From contig CH003046.1 of assembly GCA_000149265.1 (NCBI GenBank), forward strand, positions 1,199,238 to 1,263,237: 64,000 nt of DNA, read 5' to 3'. Position numbers and translations under genes: made by a program. The notes beneath the pieces are model-generated. The model saw only the letters and a program-made list of their open reading frames with translations. It did no database searches and was not told the DNA's origin. Positions 13,001 through 23,300 of the stretch are shown here, piece by piece. Within the stretch, counting starts at the first letter, position 1, and each line of letters begins with the position of its first letter. The stretch is from Ciona savignyi. Taxonomy: Eukaryota; Chordata; Ascidiacea; Phlebobranchia; Cionidae.

Positions 13001-15997
13001 TTGGTGGTTTATACTCGTTGTGGCAGGCGTCTGCTGCCGAGCTTGTCAAGCTGCGTCGCACGGCGTCCAAGGACCATGGGAGGATGGGGTATTTGGAGGT
13101 GGAGCCGTCGAGGGTGGCCATGGATCGGTTCAAACCCCGCACGCAGAGGGAGGAGTTGGGCATCTTGTACAAGATATGGGAGGCTGGTCTCGATGTGGAG
13201 GACATGAAGGTTGGTTCAAGTTGATAGTTAGAATATTCATGTTTTATCCCTTTGAATGGAGAATCGCAAAGGTGCATTATCACAGGGGCAATCATTAGAT
13301 TAGATTATCCTGCGCACACCGTCAGGTTTCCGGAGATATTGCAATTGTAATATATTGTTTATGATATTGCAATATGTTGTTAATGATTAGTACTTTCTTT
13401 GAATTTGATAGAACTTGTCATTCCACTGGGTTCAGGCGATATCCTGTGGGTGTCTTCTGCAAACCTTTTTTCGTATGTAGACCACTGACGCTCTTACCAA
13501 TTCCTCGCACCGAACGCACTAATCACTTCTTCCCAGCATTTGAGACACGTGTACGAAGAGATGCTTGCCACCCCTGGCGAGATGGGGTGGGTGAACGACA
13601 CCCACTGGGTCCCCCACCCTACCACCCACATCCCCACCGATGATGACGTCACGGGACTTTCCCCCACGAAGCGAGGACGAAGAAAGAGAAGGCAATCGAA
13701 GAAAGATGTTGCGGCTGATCCTCATGCCCATAAGACTGGTTGTGCAAGATCAGAAGGTTTTTATTCTCTTTTTTATTCTCTTTTGTATCCTCTTTTTTAT
13801 TCTCTTTTTTTTCCTCTTTGTTTTCTCCATTTTTTCCATTTTTCCAATTTTTTTCGGAAGGTTTTTTTTCTTCTCCATTACTGCCTTTTGCTGTGTATTT
13901 TATTTGTTTATGATTGAGACGTTAGTTCATTCATTGTTTGTTCAAGAAACAAATTGCAAGAAGTAATTCAATCACGACACAGAAACAGGAAACGGCAAAA
14001 CGAACAGTCGTTAAACACTTCATTAAAAAATATAAAGAGATATTGAATAAACGGACATATATGTAAGGCTATAAATGTAAGCAATACTACAATCAATTGC
14101 GAACAATTGTTTTATCATTAAACGATAAAATACAAATTGATTCAACTGATTTTTATTAGTGTCACAATTTGACATGCCAAAATGGAACGTAGTTTTATTA
14201 ATTGTCACTACAGAGTAGTTTTAAAAACACAGCCTCCTGCTGCACAGGGTGGTAAATATAGGACGATGTTGTCGAGTTGTTCCAGCAACCGCCGACTTGT
14301 AGATTTACAATATCCAAGCATTGTATGTCACACTATGACACACTTGTATGTATGACACACTCGCATCAACTTTATTTTATGTGTTCAGGCTACTACAAAG
14401 TGAACGACAGTACGAAGTTGATCCAGCGTCGTCTGATGTACCGGCAAGCCGATAACACTCCCCAACCACGTAGCAAGTCCAAGTATTCCAACGAATCTAG
14501 CAGCACGTCCGTGGTCGCGAACGAAAAGTCGCGCGAAACGCGTCATATGATGCGACGGATCGCCTCCGAATTCGGATCCGACGCGAGCGACCTCCTCAAG
14601 TACAATCAACTTATGGTGAGTGTGGGTGGTAATACCATTAGTGTAAAATGAAGTTTAACAAGAAATCCGGCCATATTTGAACTGAAAATTAAGTAAGTTG
14701 AACTGAAAATTCTGCCCTATCGTGGTATCAATTTCTGGTTAAAAAGTTACAGAAATATTGATACAACAACTAATAAAATATTTTAATATTTCCTGTTTAT
14801 GAGTTTATTTGTTTTTGCTCTTGTAAAAAAGGCGATAATTAATAGAACACACATTAAAAATATACCAAAAGGAAAACTTGAAAGAAAACAAAAAAAACAA
14901 CAATCGTTATACTACGTCAGGCAAAAATAAAATAAAAACAATATACTTTTGTCGTTGACTAACACCTCCCCCCATAGTACCGCAAGAAATGTGTGAAGTT
15001 CAAGCGCAGCCACATCCACGGTTGGGGCTTGTTCGCCGAGGAGACGATTGGCGCGGACGAGATGGTGATTGAATACGTCGGTCAACTCGTGCGTTCTATA
15101 GTGGCCGACAGGCGGGAGGTGGAATACACCAAGCGTGGGATCGGGAGTTCCTATCTCTTCCGTATCGATACCGACCATATTATAGATGCCACTAAGTGTG
15201 GTAACTTCGCCAGGTTCATGAACCATTCGTGCAACGTAAGTAGATTGGGGGGGAAGATTTGTTCATTATCAAGCTATTTGGGGTGTGGCAGTCACTTAGT
15301 TTTAAATCTGCGCCATGGCTTAGTGTAAAGCTCCTGTCTAGTAAACAGAAGATCCTGGGTTCGATTCCCAGTGGTGACTTTTATGATAAACGTGTTTTAA
15401 AATTAATGAATTAATTTGTCTCGTTTTCTGATTTTCAACTGTACAAAATGGTTTAGGATAGGATATTTATTTTATCCCTGTGAATGGGAAAACCAAGGGG
15501 GTTTACACACGGGCAATCGTCAGATTACCTCACGCCCACCGTCGGTTTACCGGAGCTATTGCAGTGTGTTCTATATGATTTACACGTCTCCTCAATTTGG
15601 TAGAACCCATTAATTTGCTGGATTCAGGCAATGTCCGTTAAGTACCTTACCCAAGTACACAACCGACTAGCTAGCGACCAGTTTCTGCAATATTTCGGCT
15701 GAAATGCAACGCATTAGACCACCATACTAACCCATCGGACCTTTTGTTTTCAGCGTGGTAACAAAAAGTTACCATCTCACTGTAATGCACGATTATGGTT
15801 TAATACTCTCCTTCCTTCCACAGCCAAGTTGCTACGCCAAAGTGATTTCCGTGGACGGTGCGAAGAAGATTGTCATTTATTCGAAAGACACGATCAAACC
15901 GTCGGACGAGATTACTTACGACTATAAGTTCCCGATTGAGGATGAGAAAATCCCGTGTTTTTGTGGAGCGTCTAACTGCAGGGGTACACTCAACTGA
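2313..15997 (+). CDS. SETD1: SETD1, histone H3K4 methyltransferase (Set1/COMPASS catalytic subunit)
   Basis: SETD1 mono-, di- and trimethylates histone H3 lysine 4 in the nucleus as catalytic subunit of COMPASS. Twenty-five exons were traced and join in phase, apart from one break near 10.8-12.0 kb. Together they encode about 1720 residues, close to human SETD1A. Order: a conserved N-terminal stretch (NFKLLVDP, residues 13-20), RRM (about 86-165), Ser/Arg/Pro-rich middle, a conserved SETD1 segment ([12 protein letters not shown] ... EAWWD), acidic Ser runs, WDR5-binding motif (ARSEG), N-SET, then SET ([28 protein letters not shown]) and post-SET ([10 protein letters not shown]). The start is the first ATG after an in-frame TGA. 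Exon 17 is missing or uncertain because of the N gap. The RRM plus SR-like middle excludes MLL/KMT2A-D. Confidence 0.95.
4009..4680 (+). repeat. 17-bp minisatellite in SETD1 intron 5
   Basis: About 39 tandem units of a 17-mer close to GAGTGATGCTGCTCATT, with variants (GTTCATT, GGTGATT, GCTTATT) distributed non-randomly. The array starts exactly at the splice donor of exon 5 (CCCCG|GTGAGTGATGC) and stops about 30 bp before the acceptor of exon 6 (4710), so almost the whole intron is array. Confidence 0.95.
4710..7093 (+). CDS. SETD1: SETD1 exons 6-9: Ser/Arg/Pro-rich region
   Basis: Exons: 4710-4809, 5029-6272, 6706-6848, 6912-7093. Exon 7 is the longest at 1244 nt. It is rich in RRSRSP, HRHRSP and RRSPSP blocks plus acidic Ser runs (SSGDESD), a low-complexity domain typical of the SETD1 middle and likely to be phosphorylated. 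Several long open frames on other frames and on the minus strand here are by-products of this composition. The 63-nt intron 6849-6911 is a multiple of three and has no in-frame stop, so retention would keep the frame. Confidence 0.85.
7628..10077 (+). CDS. SETD1: SETD1 exons 10-16: central conserved block and acidic linkers
   Basis: Exons: 7628-7782, 7836-7921, 8275-8841, 9380-9499, 9551-9642, 9754-9851, 9945-10077. Exon 12 carries the segment conserved in SETD1[24 protein letters not shown] and [19 protein letters not shown]. Exons 13-15 are acidic and Ser-rich ([26 protein letters not shown]). Phases close through all seven exons and end at phase 0. Introns 13 (9500-9550, 51 nt) and 10 (53 nt) are very short. 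Intron 11 is almost entirely a SINE-A whose tail lies 24 nt upstream of exon 12. Confidence 0.88.
7957..8250 (+). mobile_element. SINE-A, full-length, sense, in SETD1 intron 11
   Basis: About 290 bp. The head is tRNA-like: A-box-like GGTTAGTCTGGTGGTTTAG and a degenerate B box. The conserved body follows (GGCAAGGCACTTAACGGACAT, CAATAGCTCCGGTAACCCGA) and it ends in a CCTATCCTAT tail. The family recurs throughout the window. Confidence 0.85.
9161..9347. mobile_element. Short hAT-like MITE in SETD1 intron 12
   Basis: Begins CAGGCATGGGCAAC and ends GTTACCCACCCCTG, an imperfect inverted repeat of the CAGGGGTGGGCAAC type common to hAT elements. The flanks are 8-bp near-duplicates GTTTAAAA (9153-9160) and GGTTAAAA (9348-9355), 7 of 8 matching. 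GGCC/GGCCC-rich ends and an A+T core are also typical. At 187 bp it encodes nothing. Confidence 0.75.
10089..10760 (+). repeat. 27-bp minisatellite in SETD1 intron, interrupted by a SINE
   Basis: Tandem units of about 27 bp, near ATGATCCACGAATCTCATG followed by AACATCAT, are found at 10089-10170 and 10461-10760. The break between them is a reverse-oriented SINE-A. Because 27 is a multiple of three, the array is open in several frames (for example a repeating HESHEHHMI on plus). I treat that as non-coding: it is intronic and does not match the phase of the flanking exons. Confidence 0.85.
10172..10460 (-). mobile_element. SINE-A, reverse, inserted in the 27-bp minisatellite
   Basis: Starts with the reverse-complement tail (GGATAGGATAGGATATTCAT) and ends in the head GACCAACCGGCCGGA. 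Near full-length. Repeat units flank it on both sides, so it inserted after the array formed. Confidence 0.85.
10763..10855 (+). CDS. SETD1: Candidate SETD1 exon 17, incomplete
   Basis: After an AG at 10761-10762 the phase-0 frame expected from exon 16 reads [20 protein letters not shown] and continues to SRRDQ before a TGA at 10853. Its Asp/Glu/Lys-rich, non-repetitive composition suits the linker before N-SET. No consensus donor is visible before the stop, and exon 18 needs a preceding exon that ends one base into a codon. Either a different exon is missing in the N gap or the sequence here is faulty. Confidence 0.3.
   Translation, partial: TSRLRSDDELAGMSDKEKAVESAEASRRDQ
10895..11250 (+). 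repeat. Degenerate ~110-bp tandem repeat in SETD1 intron
   Basis: Three diverged units share CTTAATAATATAT, a TTGAAACATTACCCC-like run, ATCACCCGATAATTTAATAT and GCAAAGATTATCCCC. Unit spacing is about 106-117 bp. The same family continues after the N gap at about 11755-11965. Confidence 0.7.
11040..12155. other. Assembly gap with duplicated flanks
   Basis: Positions 11432-11531 are 100 Ns. The ~390 bp before the gap (11040-11431) reappear at 11762-12155 with an offset of about 722-724 and scattered single-base differences and small indels. Only the second copy reads through exon 18. A unique ~230 bp lies between (11532-11761). Best explained as two alleles placed in tandem around a scaffold gap. 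The left copy also holds a partial duplicate of exon 18 (11327-11431) with a 1-bp deletion, which should not be counted as an exon. Confidence 0.85.
12051..12955 (+). CDS. SETD1: SETD1 exons 18-21: Pro/Ser-rich linker before N-SET
   Basis: Exons: 12051-12346, 12421-12569, 12623-12669, 12903-12955. Exon 18 starts at codon position 2, so the unseen preceding exon must end one base into a codon. Protein landmarks are [32 protein letters not shown] and [18 protein letters not shown]. Phases run 0, 2, 1, 0 and join exon 22 cleanly. The linker is not strongly conserved with vertebrates. Confidence 0.8.
12691..12866 (-). mobile_element. SINE-A, reverse, 5'-truncated, in SETD1 intron 20
   Basis: Tail GGATAGGATAGGATATTCAA, then the GGGCAATCGTCAGATCACCT and GGGTTACCGGAGCTATTGCA body, ending in AGAACCCATTAATT. 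The tRNA-like head is missing. Confidence 0.85.
13027..15997 (+). CDS. SETD1: SETD1 exons 22-26: N-SET, WDR5-binding motif, SET and post-SET
   Basis: Exons: 13027-13209, 13537-13756, 14389-14615, 14978-15235, 15824-15997 (stop included). Exon 22 carries N-SET ([20 protein letters not shown]) and exon 23 the WVNDTHWV motif. The WDR5-binding core ARSEG spans the exon 23-24 junction. Exons 25-26 hold the whole SET domain: [11 protein letters not shown] (cofactor site), [27 protein letters not shown] across a splice site, ITYDYKFP, and the post-SET zinc cysteines [10 protein letters not shown]. All catalytic motifs are intact, so the enzyme should be active. Confidence 0.95.
13230..13455 (-). mobile_element. 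SINE-A, reverse, degenerate, in SETD1 intron 22
   Basis: Recognisable landmarks are TTCATGTTTTATCCCTTTGAATGG, GGGGCAATCATTAGATTA, GGTTTCCGGAGATATTGCA and ACTGGGTTCAGGC. It contains a local duplication around TTGCAATATGTTGTT. Confidence 0.6.
13757..13870 (+). repeat. Pyrimidine-rich tract at the start of SETD1 intron 23
   Basis: About 110 nt directly after the donor are almost purely T and C on the plus strand, built from TTTTTATTCTC-like units. It may form H-DNA or act as a polypyrimidine-binding site. No coding role is seen. Confidence 0.7.
15309..15379 (+). pseudogene. tRNA-Thr(AGT)-like sequence, probably a pseudogene
   Basis: The sequence aligns end to end with animal tRNA-Thr-AGT. It has a TGGCTTAG A-box start, an anticodon loop CTAGTAA (anticodon AGT), a perfect T stem CTGGG/CCCAG and a perfect B box GGTTCGATTCC. 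Defects: about 3 nt are missing from the D loop, two acceptor-stem pairs fail and the lowest anticodon pair is C-A. It lies in SETD1 intron 25 on the same strand. No intron, and no T-run terminator beyond a short TTTT. Confidence 0.7.
15455..15740 (-). mobile_element. SINE-A, reverse, near full-length, in SETD1 intron 25
   Basis: Tail AGGATAGGATATTTATTTTA, the body with ACACGGGCAATCGTCAGATT and GGTTTACCGGAGCTATTGCA, and the head ACTAACCCATCGGACC. Confidence 0.85.
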
Positions 15998-17328
15998 ATC
16001 CTACCTCTCATCACCGAGCGCATACTCATCAACCAACTGCACAGAAGCAGGTCTTCTGCTGAAAGAACTGTCGTCGAGTTTGCTCATAACACGCGTCATT
16101 ATTTTACAACGGTTGTCGCACCCCCCGTGTATTTTATTCACACTTATTGCTTATTTTGATACTTCCACAGTCAGTTCTGTTAGTCCATCTATGCGTTGTA
16201 GTAAAACAGAAGGTTTCTAGAATGTTTATTGATTCTATTGTCCACAAGCCCGCTGAAAACTCGGCACAAACGAATTTGAAGTTTTCAATCACGAACACGT
16301 TGAAGACTAACATCCGCGGTTAAATGATTACACAGCATTACACAGCTATTTTTAGATATGGGAGTTGCGAGATATGGTCGCTCAATTAACACCGCCGCGC
16401 ATGCCGTGTGTAATGAATACCAGGTTTGCGGTTTTGTCGCCACGAAATGATGTTAATATCCATCTTGTTCTTAAACTGGGTCTGTCTTGTTTGGAATGAA
16501 CAAAGGATGACCGGTCTAACAGCAGGATTGTGCCCTAATTCGGGGAAACAAAAGGGATCTACATATTTTAATATCACGTTCAAATTAAAACTTCCGAGAA
16601 ATTATTTGCGGCGGGAAGTCAATTCCACATTCGATATGTCGACTTTGACTAATCGCGTGTTGTGTAGCAAATATTTCGCTTTTACCCACACATCGGTTCG
16701 TTTTGAGAGAAGTGGCGTAAAAGAACAAAATAAATAAACAAAAGCCGAGAAAACCGACAGAGAGAAAATAAAAGCTCGCTTCCCGCCAGTCATTCAATGC
16801 TGCGAGCCCACGGCGAATCAGCACTTCAGTTAGCAGCTAGTCGACTGGTTAGTAGCTGCGCTTGCCGTTGTAATTATAAAATTCCTCAAGGAATTATTTA
16901 TCCGCGGTGCGTTCGTCTTAGATGTTAGTGATCGCTACCTATCTACCTAGCTTAGTACTTAGTTCGTAATCGCAAAGACGCCAATTACAAAACGTTAAGC
17001 CAATATTGACCTAATTGACTGTGGGCCCAGTAAGATAGCGTGGTAGAGCTGTCGTCACCGATATTTCAAGCTTTCAAACTTGAACAGGTTTAGTCAGGAC
17101 AGAACTCTCGCTAGCAAGCAGCTAGAAGTTAAACTGTACACAGGACAGGTAGTTTTCACATGAAACAGTCAAGTATTATACCTACTATTATTTGAATCCT
17201 TTATGTTAGTTTCTGTATAATACGAGTAGTGGAGTTGATAATATATGAATATCTAACTTGAGTTATCGGGATTGGAATATTCCAAGTTAATTTCTGCGGC
17301 TTCTCAGCGGTTCTATCACCGCGAAGAA
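15998..17328. other. SETD1 3' UTR, intergenic DNA and LRP4 5' region
   Basis: No gene recognised. A possible poly(A) signal AATAAA lies at 16729-16734, 732 nt after the SETD1 stop, though nearer non-canonical signals may be used. A TATAAAA-like sequence near 16876 and a pyrimidine-rich acceptor-like GGCTTCTCAG ending at 17307, 21 nt before the LRP4 ATG, could mark a promoter or a spliced-leader acceptor. Both are weak. Open frames in 16426-16824 show no family features. Confidence 0.4.
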
Positions 17329-20300
17329 ATGCGAGGACTATCGGTCTACATTCCGACCAAGTTGGTTTTCTGCTTGTGTTTGTTTGTCGGTAAGTTTCAG
17401 TGTGTTAATCTAAGAGTGTCATCATCTAAGGCGCCGTAAAGGCGTTTATAAAAATATCACCAAAGGCGGTAAGAGACAGACGCCATTTGGTCTTAGATAC
17501 CGACGGTTAGTTATATTTCTAGGACATGAATGTTAATCTGTAAGATAAACGCTGTAAGTTCGATTCAGAGTCGGTTTTTGAAACCACAGTTCCGCTTGAA
17601 TGCGTCTCCACTGAATCGTCTCGGCCAAGCTGTTTATGCCCGAAGTAGCGAACAATGCTTAAAATGTTTATTTAATCAACGATCCACACACGCTTTCCGT
17701 ATTAACGTGAATCTTACGCCGGTGACAACTCATTAGTCGCTGTTTACTACGAACGGAATAGTTGCCGGGGAAGTTTGCCCCTCCGTCCTAATTTACCCTT
17801 TGCCGCTCACGATGTATTCTCATCAAATAGAACTCCCAATTCCGTACATTTCATATCCTGGTGTTTATTTGCCAAAGGCCGCCGCTCGACCGCCAGCAGT
17901 GCCACTAATCCAGTTCCGTACTTAATAACATGGCTTCAATGTCGCGGGATACAATTACATCAGCATGAACTTTACTGGACGTGATTATTTCTAAGCAGCG
18001 GTGACAGACTCAGGCCCAGATATTGTGTCCCAAAGGAATTGTTCCGCTTATGTCATGTTTTGTTTTAAGCCGAACAAGAAAACAACCCTCCGCCGTCTTT
18101 GATCCATGTTTACCAAACATATGTCAATATCGGTGTTCGCGCGCGTTCGTGGCCCCGGGCACTTGTTAATATTCCAAATCCTGATGTAGTTTGCCGCCAT
18201 TATGGTGTCACAACCGCACTTGTTGTATATGTTTGTTAGTGTCGTAACAATGTCGCGGGTTCGTTTGAACGCTGCCACCCAGGTTATATTCACTCTCTCT
18301 CCCCATATGCAAATACCTGTTTAGCTACATCAGTTGCTTCTGTTCAACCCACGCATATAATTACCACAATGACTGGTAGATAAGCTATTTAATCAAATAT
18401 TGGGAATATGAAGCACTCTTCATATCAGAATAATCGATAATGATGCGGGACAAGGCCAGATATAAAACAGACCTGGACCACGAATGAGTTCGGTAGAGTG
18501 GAATTTGTTAGTTTTGATGCAGACCCTATTACTTGGGGGGTACGGTCGTGTTGGCCCAACGGTTAACGCGACCGATACATATACCAAATATATATATAAA
18601 AAAAACGGTGTAAGGTACGAGCTCATCATGGGTTCGAAACTGAACCTGTAAAAAAACGTTATTACTTGGGGGAAATGGTCGCGTGGTCGAATGGTTTTCG
18701 CGACACATTCGTATAAGATTATAACGTAAAACACTTATCTGTTGATGACAAGAATGGGTTCGAAACTTGGCTCGGTATAAAAGTATGTTATGAAAACCTC
18801 TGCTTCCACGACCCCCCATACGAATACGTGGAACCAGGTGACCTAATGTAGAAGCCGCCAATGATTAATAACGTGTCATCCCAAGATAAACTGTGGTTAA
18901 TCGGAGATAAATTAGCAGTTCAAACAAACCGGTTGTAATACGACAATCACTAACTTTGATTGTTTATGATAACGCGTGATCGCTGTCTGCTTGTGTAATG
19001 TTGATCTGGATTTAATCGCTCAAATATTCACCCCAACTGTCTATCCACAGCGTGCACGCTCGCAAGTCCACAGTGCAAGTGCAAGCGCAAGCAGTTTGCG
19101 TGCTCAGTGAGTGCGAAATGTACGTGCATACCAATGGCGTGGAAGTGTGACGGGGACACCGACTGCGGCGACTCCAGTGACGAGATTGGATGTGGTGAGT
19201 GTTGATTTGCATGATATAGTACGTTCATACCAGTGGCGAGTAACGCACGATCGCCAGTTCCATTGCACTGGACCTTGCGAACGCGAATTCGCAGCAGCAA
19301 CAGACGCAAAGTACGGGATCGGATACCGCGGTCGAGTTAGCACTAGGTTTGCGTGCGAGCCTGTTTACGCCTTGCTCGACCGCCCACAGCCGACCGAACC
19401 TTCAATTTCCACGAACGCAGCTTTCAAAGCGACCGACCTCACGCGAAAGTTTTTTTTTCTTCGTTGTGCTGAAATTCATCGTGCAATCCCACACACTTAA
19501 CCCCACAAATATCCGTGGAAAATTCGCGTTTCCGCCCTCCCCACTTCCGCGGATATACTTTATGACATTGAGACTTCGCGGTGTCGTAGATAACGGAACG
19601 TGATGTTCGCGACTCTAATCTCCCCAGGAATGTTTCGACACCAGCGGACGTGGAACAGTTTCAATACAAACCACCAACATTCCGCATCCACCATACCCTC
19701 CACTGTGGTTCGGGGTTCAATCGAAGTTACCCCAAGCAGCAGTTAATCACTCATAGTTGAGTGGTCACTGTGTATAGAGATTGACAGATCGTACTCATCT
19801 ACAGCGAATGCGATAGAATTGCCTTCATTAAACTATAAAAACCTTTGATCAAAAGGATACAACGTTTACTCGTAATTCAGGCTTTATTTGACCCTTCTTA
19901 CGTTTGATGCTCCTATGCAGCACGTCGAATTTTGCGACATAAAAGAACCCACAAACGGCAACAATTGAAAGAGCGTTATAGCGGATTTGGTTGCCTCAAT
20001 TTAACAGCTCAGCACCTGTAATTTGGCCGCGCCGGCAACTTACCTGGATTACGTCTCATTGGTTTCCGCCAGTGCTAACTAACACTCTCACCCTCAGTAC
20101 TGCCGACGTGCCACCCGAAATCGTTTCAGTGCGAGAACGGCAAATGTATAAACCGGGAGTGGAATTGTGACGGCGAAAACGACTGTGGAGATGATAGCGA
20201 CGAACTGAACTGTCGTGAGTACAACTTGTGTTGCAATTCGTATTTACTTGATCAGATAACCATTTGACTACCGGGTTCCCACTTAATGTGTTGTCACCAA

Positions 20301-23300
20301 ATTATGGATGATATGTAATAAGTATATTATGTTACACACAATCTCACTCCGACACTCAAGCGTTTAATTCACCAGGTTTTGTTTTGTGTAGTTTACGACA
20401 TGCTTAACTGCTGATACGCGATTTCACTTCACGACATCACTCTCCGCTTGTTTGCTCGCATTGTTCGCCGATCGAAATAAGCGAGGCGGATAACTTCAAA
20501 TTTTCGTGTTCTGTTACCTAACCTTCGCCCGGTCCCCTCAAACGCGATCGTTACAACATTTCTCCTTGTGTAATTTATTTCGCGATAATGTCTCTCCTGC
20601 AAGCTGTCGGGCATATCACTTGAATAGGTCAGCGCTCTACTTATGTCGTCATAATGTTGATTCTGCTGTCACCAGCAACCGAGGCGTGCGACGAATCGAC
20701 GGAGAAGACCTGCAGATCGGGAGGTTGCGTGCCGAAGCGATGGTGGTGTGATGGGGATGATGATTGCTCGGATGGAAGTGACGAAGTAGATTGTAGTAAG
20801 TTCCTCCTTTTTTAAATTCGTTTTTAACGTGCTTAGTTTCAAACCCACGATGGTCATGTTGCAAATACCGTTTTTCGCATGTAAGTCGGTATCAGTTGCG
20901 TTAACCCTTCAGCCACACGACCGTACAGTAGTAAGTTGCTATCCACCCTTAACCATCAATACCCCCAACACCCCACGGTGGCCTGCTTAAAACGATATAA
21001 GCAAACACAGGGTTGGAAGGCGCAAGCCCGTCCACACAGCCCCCCCGACACCTGATACGGCTACTGTAGTAACTGCAGCTGCTCCTCGGGTGACCTCCCT
21101 CGCTTTGTTTGACCTCCCCCACCATACCACGCAAGCAGAGCAGATGTTTGCAATTCTATTCCACTCTGTGCGTTGATGCCAGAGAAGTTAATACCACCAT
21201 TGTGACAGCGATCAATATTATTTATTAGGTGGTCGATATGATAGCTGGGCTCTGCATATGACCGTATTGTTTATATATTACTGTTAATGTATATATATTC
21301 GACCTTGTGGTGGGCTCGTGCTCAAAACGCTGTTCAAATTTTATATATGAATCGGCTGCATGCGCTAATCATACGACCACACACATTATTAATATACGAG
21401 TTTGTATGCAATAACTTCGTAAGTGGCATAGTATCTCACCGTAGGCTAATAACCACTATGTATGGATGGATTGCAGAGCTAGGCTAAAATTGATTAATGT
21501 AATGATCACCAGGTCAATTATATGGTATTAAGATTCCCACTATGTAAACCCAGATAAAATATATTGGTTTTGGACTAATTCTTATCCGATCTTGGCTTTT
21601 CTGGACCTAAACTGCATGACTAACATTATTATAGTTGATTTAGTTATTTGAAAGCTTAATATAATAATAAGATTAAAATCTTAATGTGATTTAGTTATTT
21701 GAAAACATTTAATAAGGATAGGATAGGAAATTCATGTTTATCACAATGAATGGGAAAACCAAGGGGGTTAACACACGGGAAATCGTCAGATCTCCTTGCG
21801 CCCATCGTCGGGTTACCGGAGCTATTTCAGTGTGTTGAATATGATGGACACGTTCCTTTAATTTGGTAGAACTCATAAATCCGCTGGGTGAAGTAATACC
21901 AGAAGAGCCATGAAAATTGTGTATTTGAAAATTTAAGAGTTTGTTATTTGAAATCTTAACAAGCCTGCTTGTTAGGTCGGTCGAGCTGTGGGGAAACGGA
22001 GTTTACGTGTGCAAGTGGGGAGTGTGTCAGTCGGGCTTTCCACTGCGATGGCGATTTTGACTGCAGAGATGGCTCGGACGAGGAGTGTGGTAGGTTCGAT
22101 ACCTACACCTGGTATCAACTTCAACTAACCTGGTTTGCTCGGATAGATACTGGGATCGACCCGGACGTGATCTCGAACGAATCGTCCAACATGACCGAGT
22201 GCAAAGCCGAGGAGTTCTCCTGCGCCGGAGAAGGCCCGCTTGCTGGACATGGTCAGCTCGACTTCTGCATTCCACTCGAATACGTGTGCGACCAAGAGCT
22301 CGACTGCGACAACGGGGTGGACGAACAAAACTGCAGTAAGTTCATGTACCGCGTGTGGGGCTGAACGCGCGCGATGTAGAGTCAGTTGGAATAACTTTCT
22401 TAAGTGGGTTGTGGTTTGGCTGAGGAAGTCAGCGAGGCGTGACGCGTGCTTTGCATTCCGCAACGCGCTCTGTTATCGCAGCCCGCCATTAGAACGGGAT
22501 CTTTTGCTGTTTTCGACCCTTCTATGACGTTGCAATTGGCAATAGTTTACGCATCATGTCCTCGTAAATAGGACGCGAACCACTCGCGTGCGGACCTGGA
22601 AAACAAATGTGACTCGCTAGATTCATCCAGTACCACTTGCCAGAAAGCATATCTATTTAATTGCGACTCTGCTATACTTCCCTTATACCCATGGATTAAA
22701 TGAGATAACCTGATAAGATGGAATGTCTTTGCAGTTGTTTATTCGTCTGTATACGTCATATACCTGGTAAGATAGCTCGAATTTCGCATGTTTTGTGATC
22801 CGCCATTGTACGTAATGAAGTTGTCCGATCAGGTAGGAACTTTCTGGAATGTCAGGTACATGGTGTCGATGTGTATGGTTCTATTTATGTAATGAAACCT
22901 GGAGGGTTTTCCCAGTAATATCGAAAAACGTATACTTCATAAACAAACTCCGTGATATTATTTACAACATCTAATAGGATTATTGAAAAAACACAATCCC
23001 AAAACAATTTTAAAACCATACATTTTTTGCGTCAGTTTCTGTAGCAACATGTAAGACTTCGTTTTATTAGGAAAGCTTATGGGGTAGAATTAAAGTTTAC
23101 AGTGAACGGCAGCCGGAAATCAAATACTTCTATCCTCTTGAAATCTTGAATGAAATAGTTTACGCAGCTGTTATATCCAATTATATAATTGGCTTGTTTT
23201 TCACTGTTGTATTTCGATGTATAAAAAGGATTAATTGTACTGGGTTAATGCTACAGGGGTAATTAAATGGGCCTGGGTGCTTTGTCGTGGGGTGATTGTC

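Noticed and set aside
16426-16824. Overlapping frames between SETD1 and LRP4, one starting with a hydrophobic stretch
   Set aside because: No splice partners, no conserved motif, and both strands are open in the same A+T-rich stretch.
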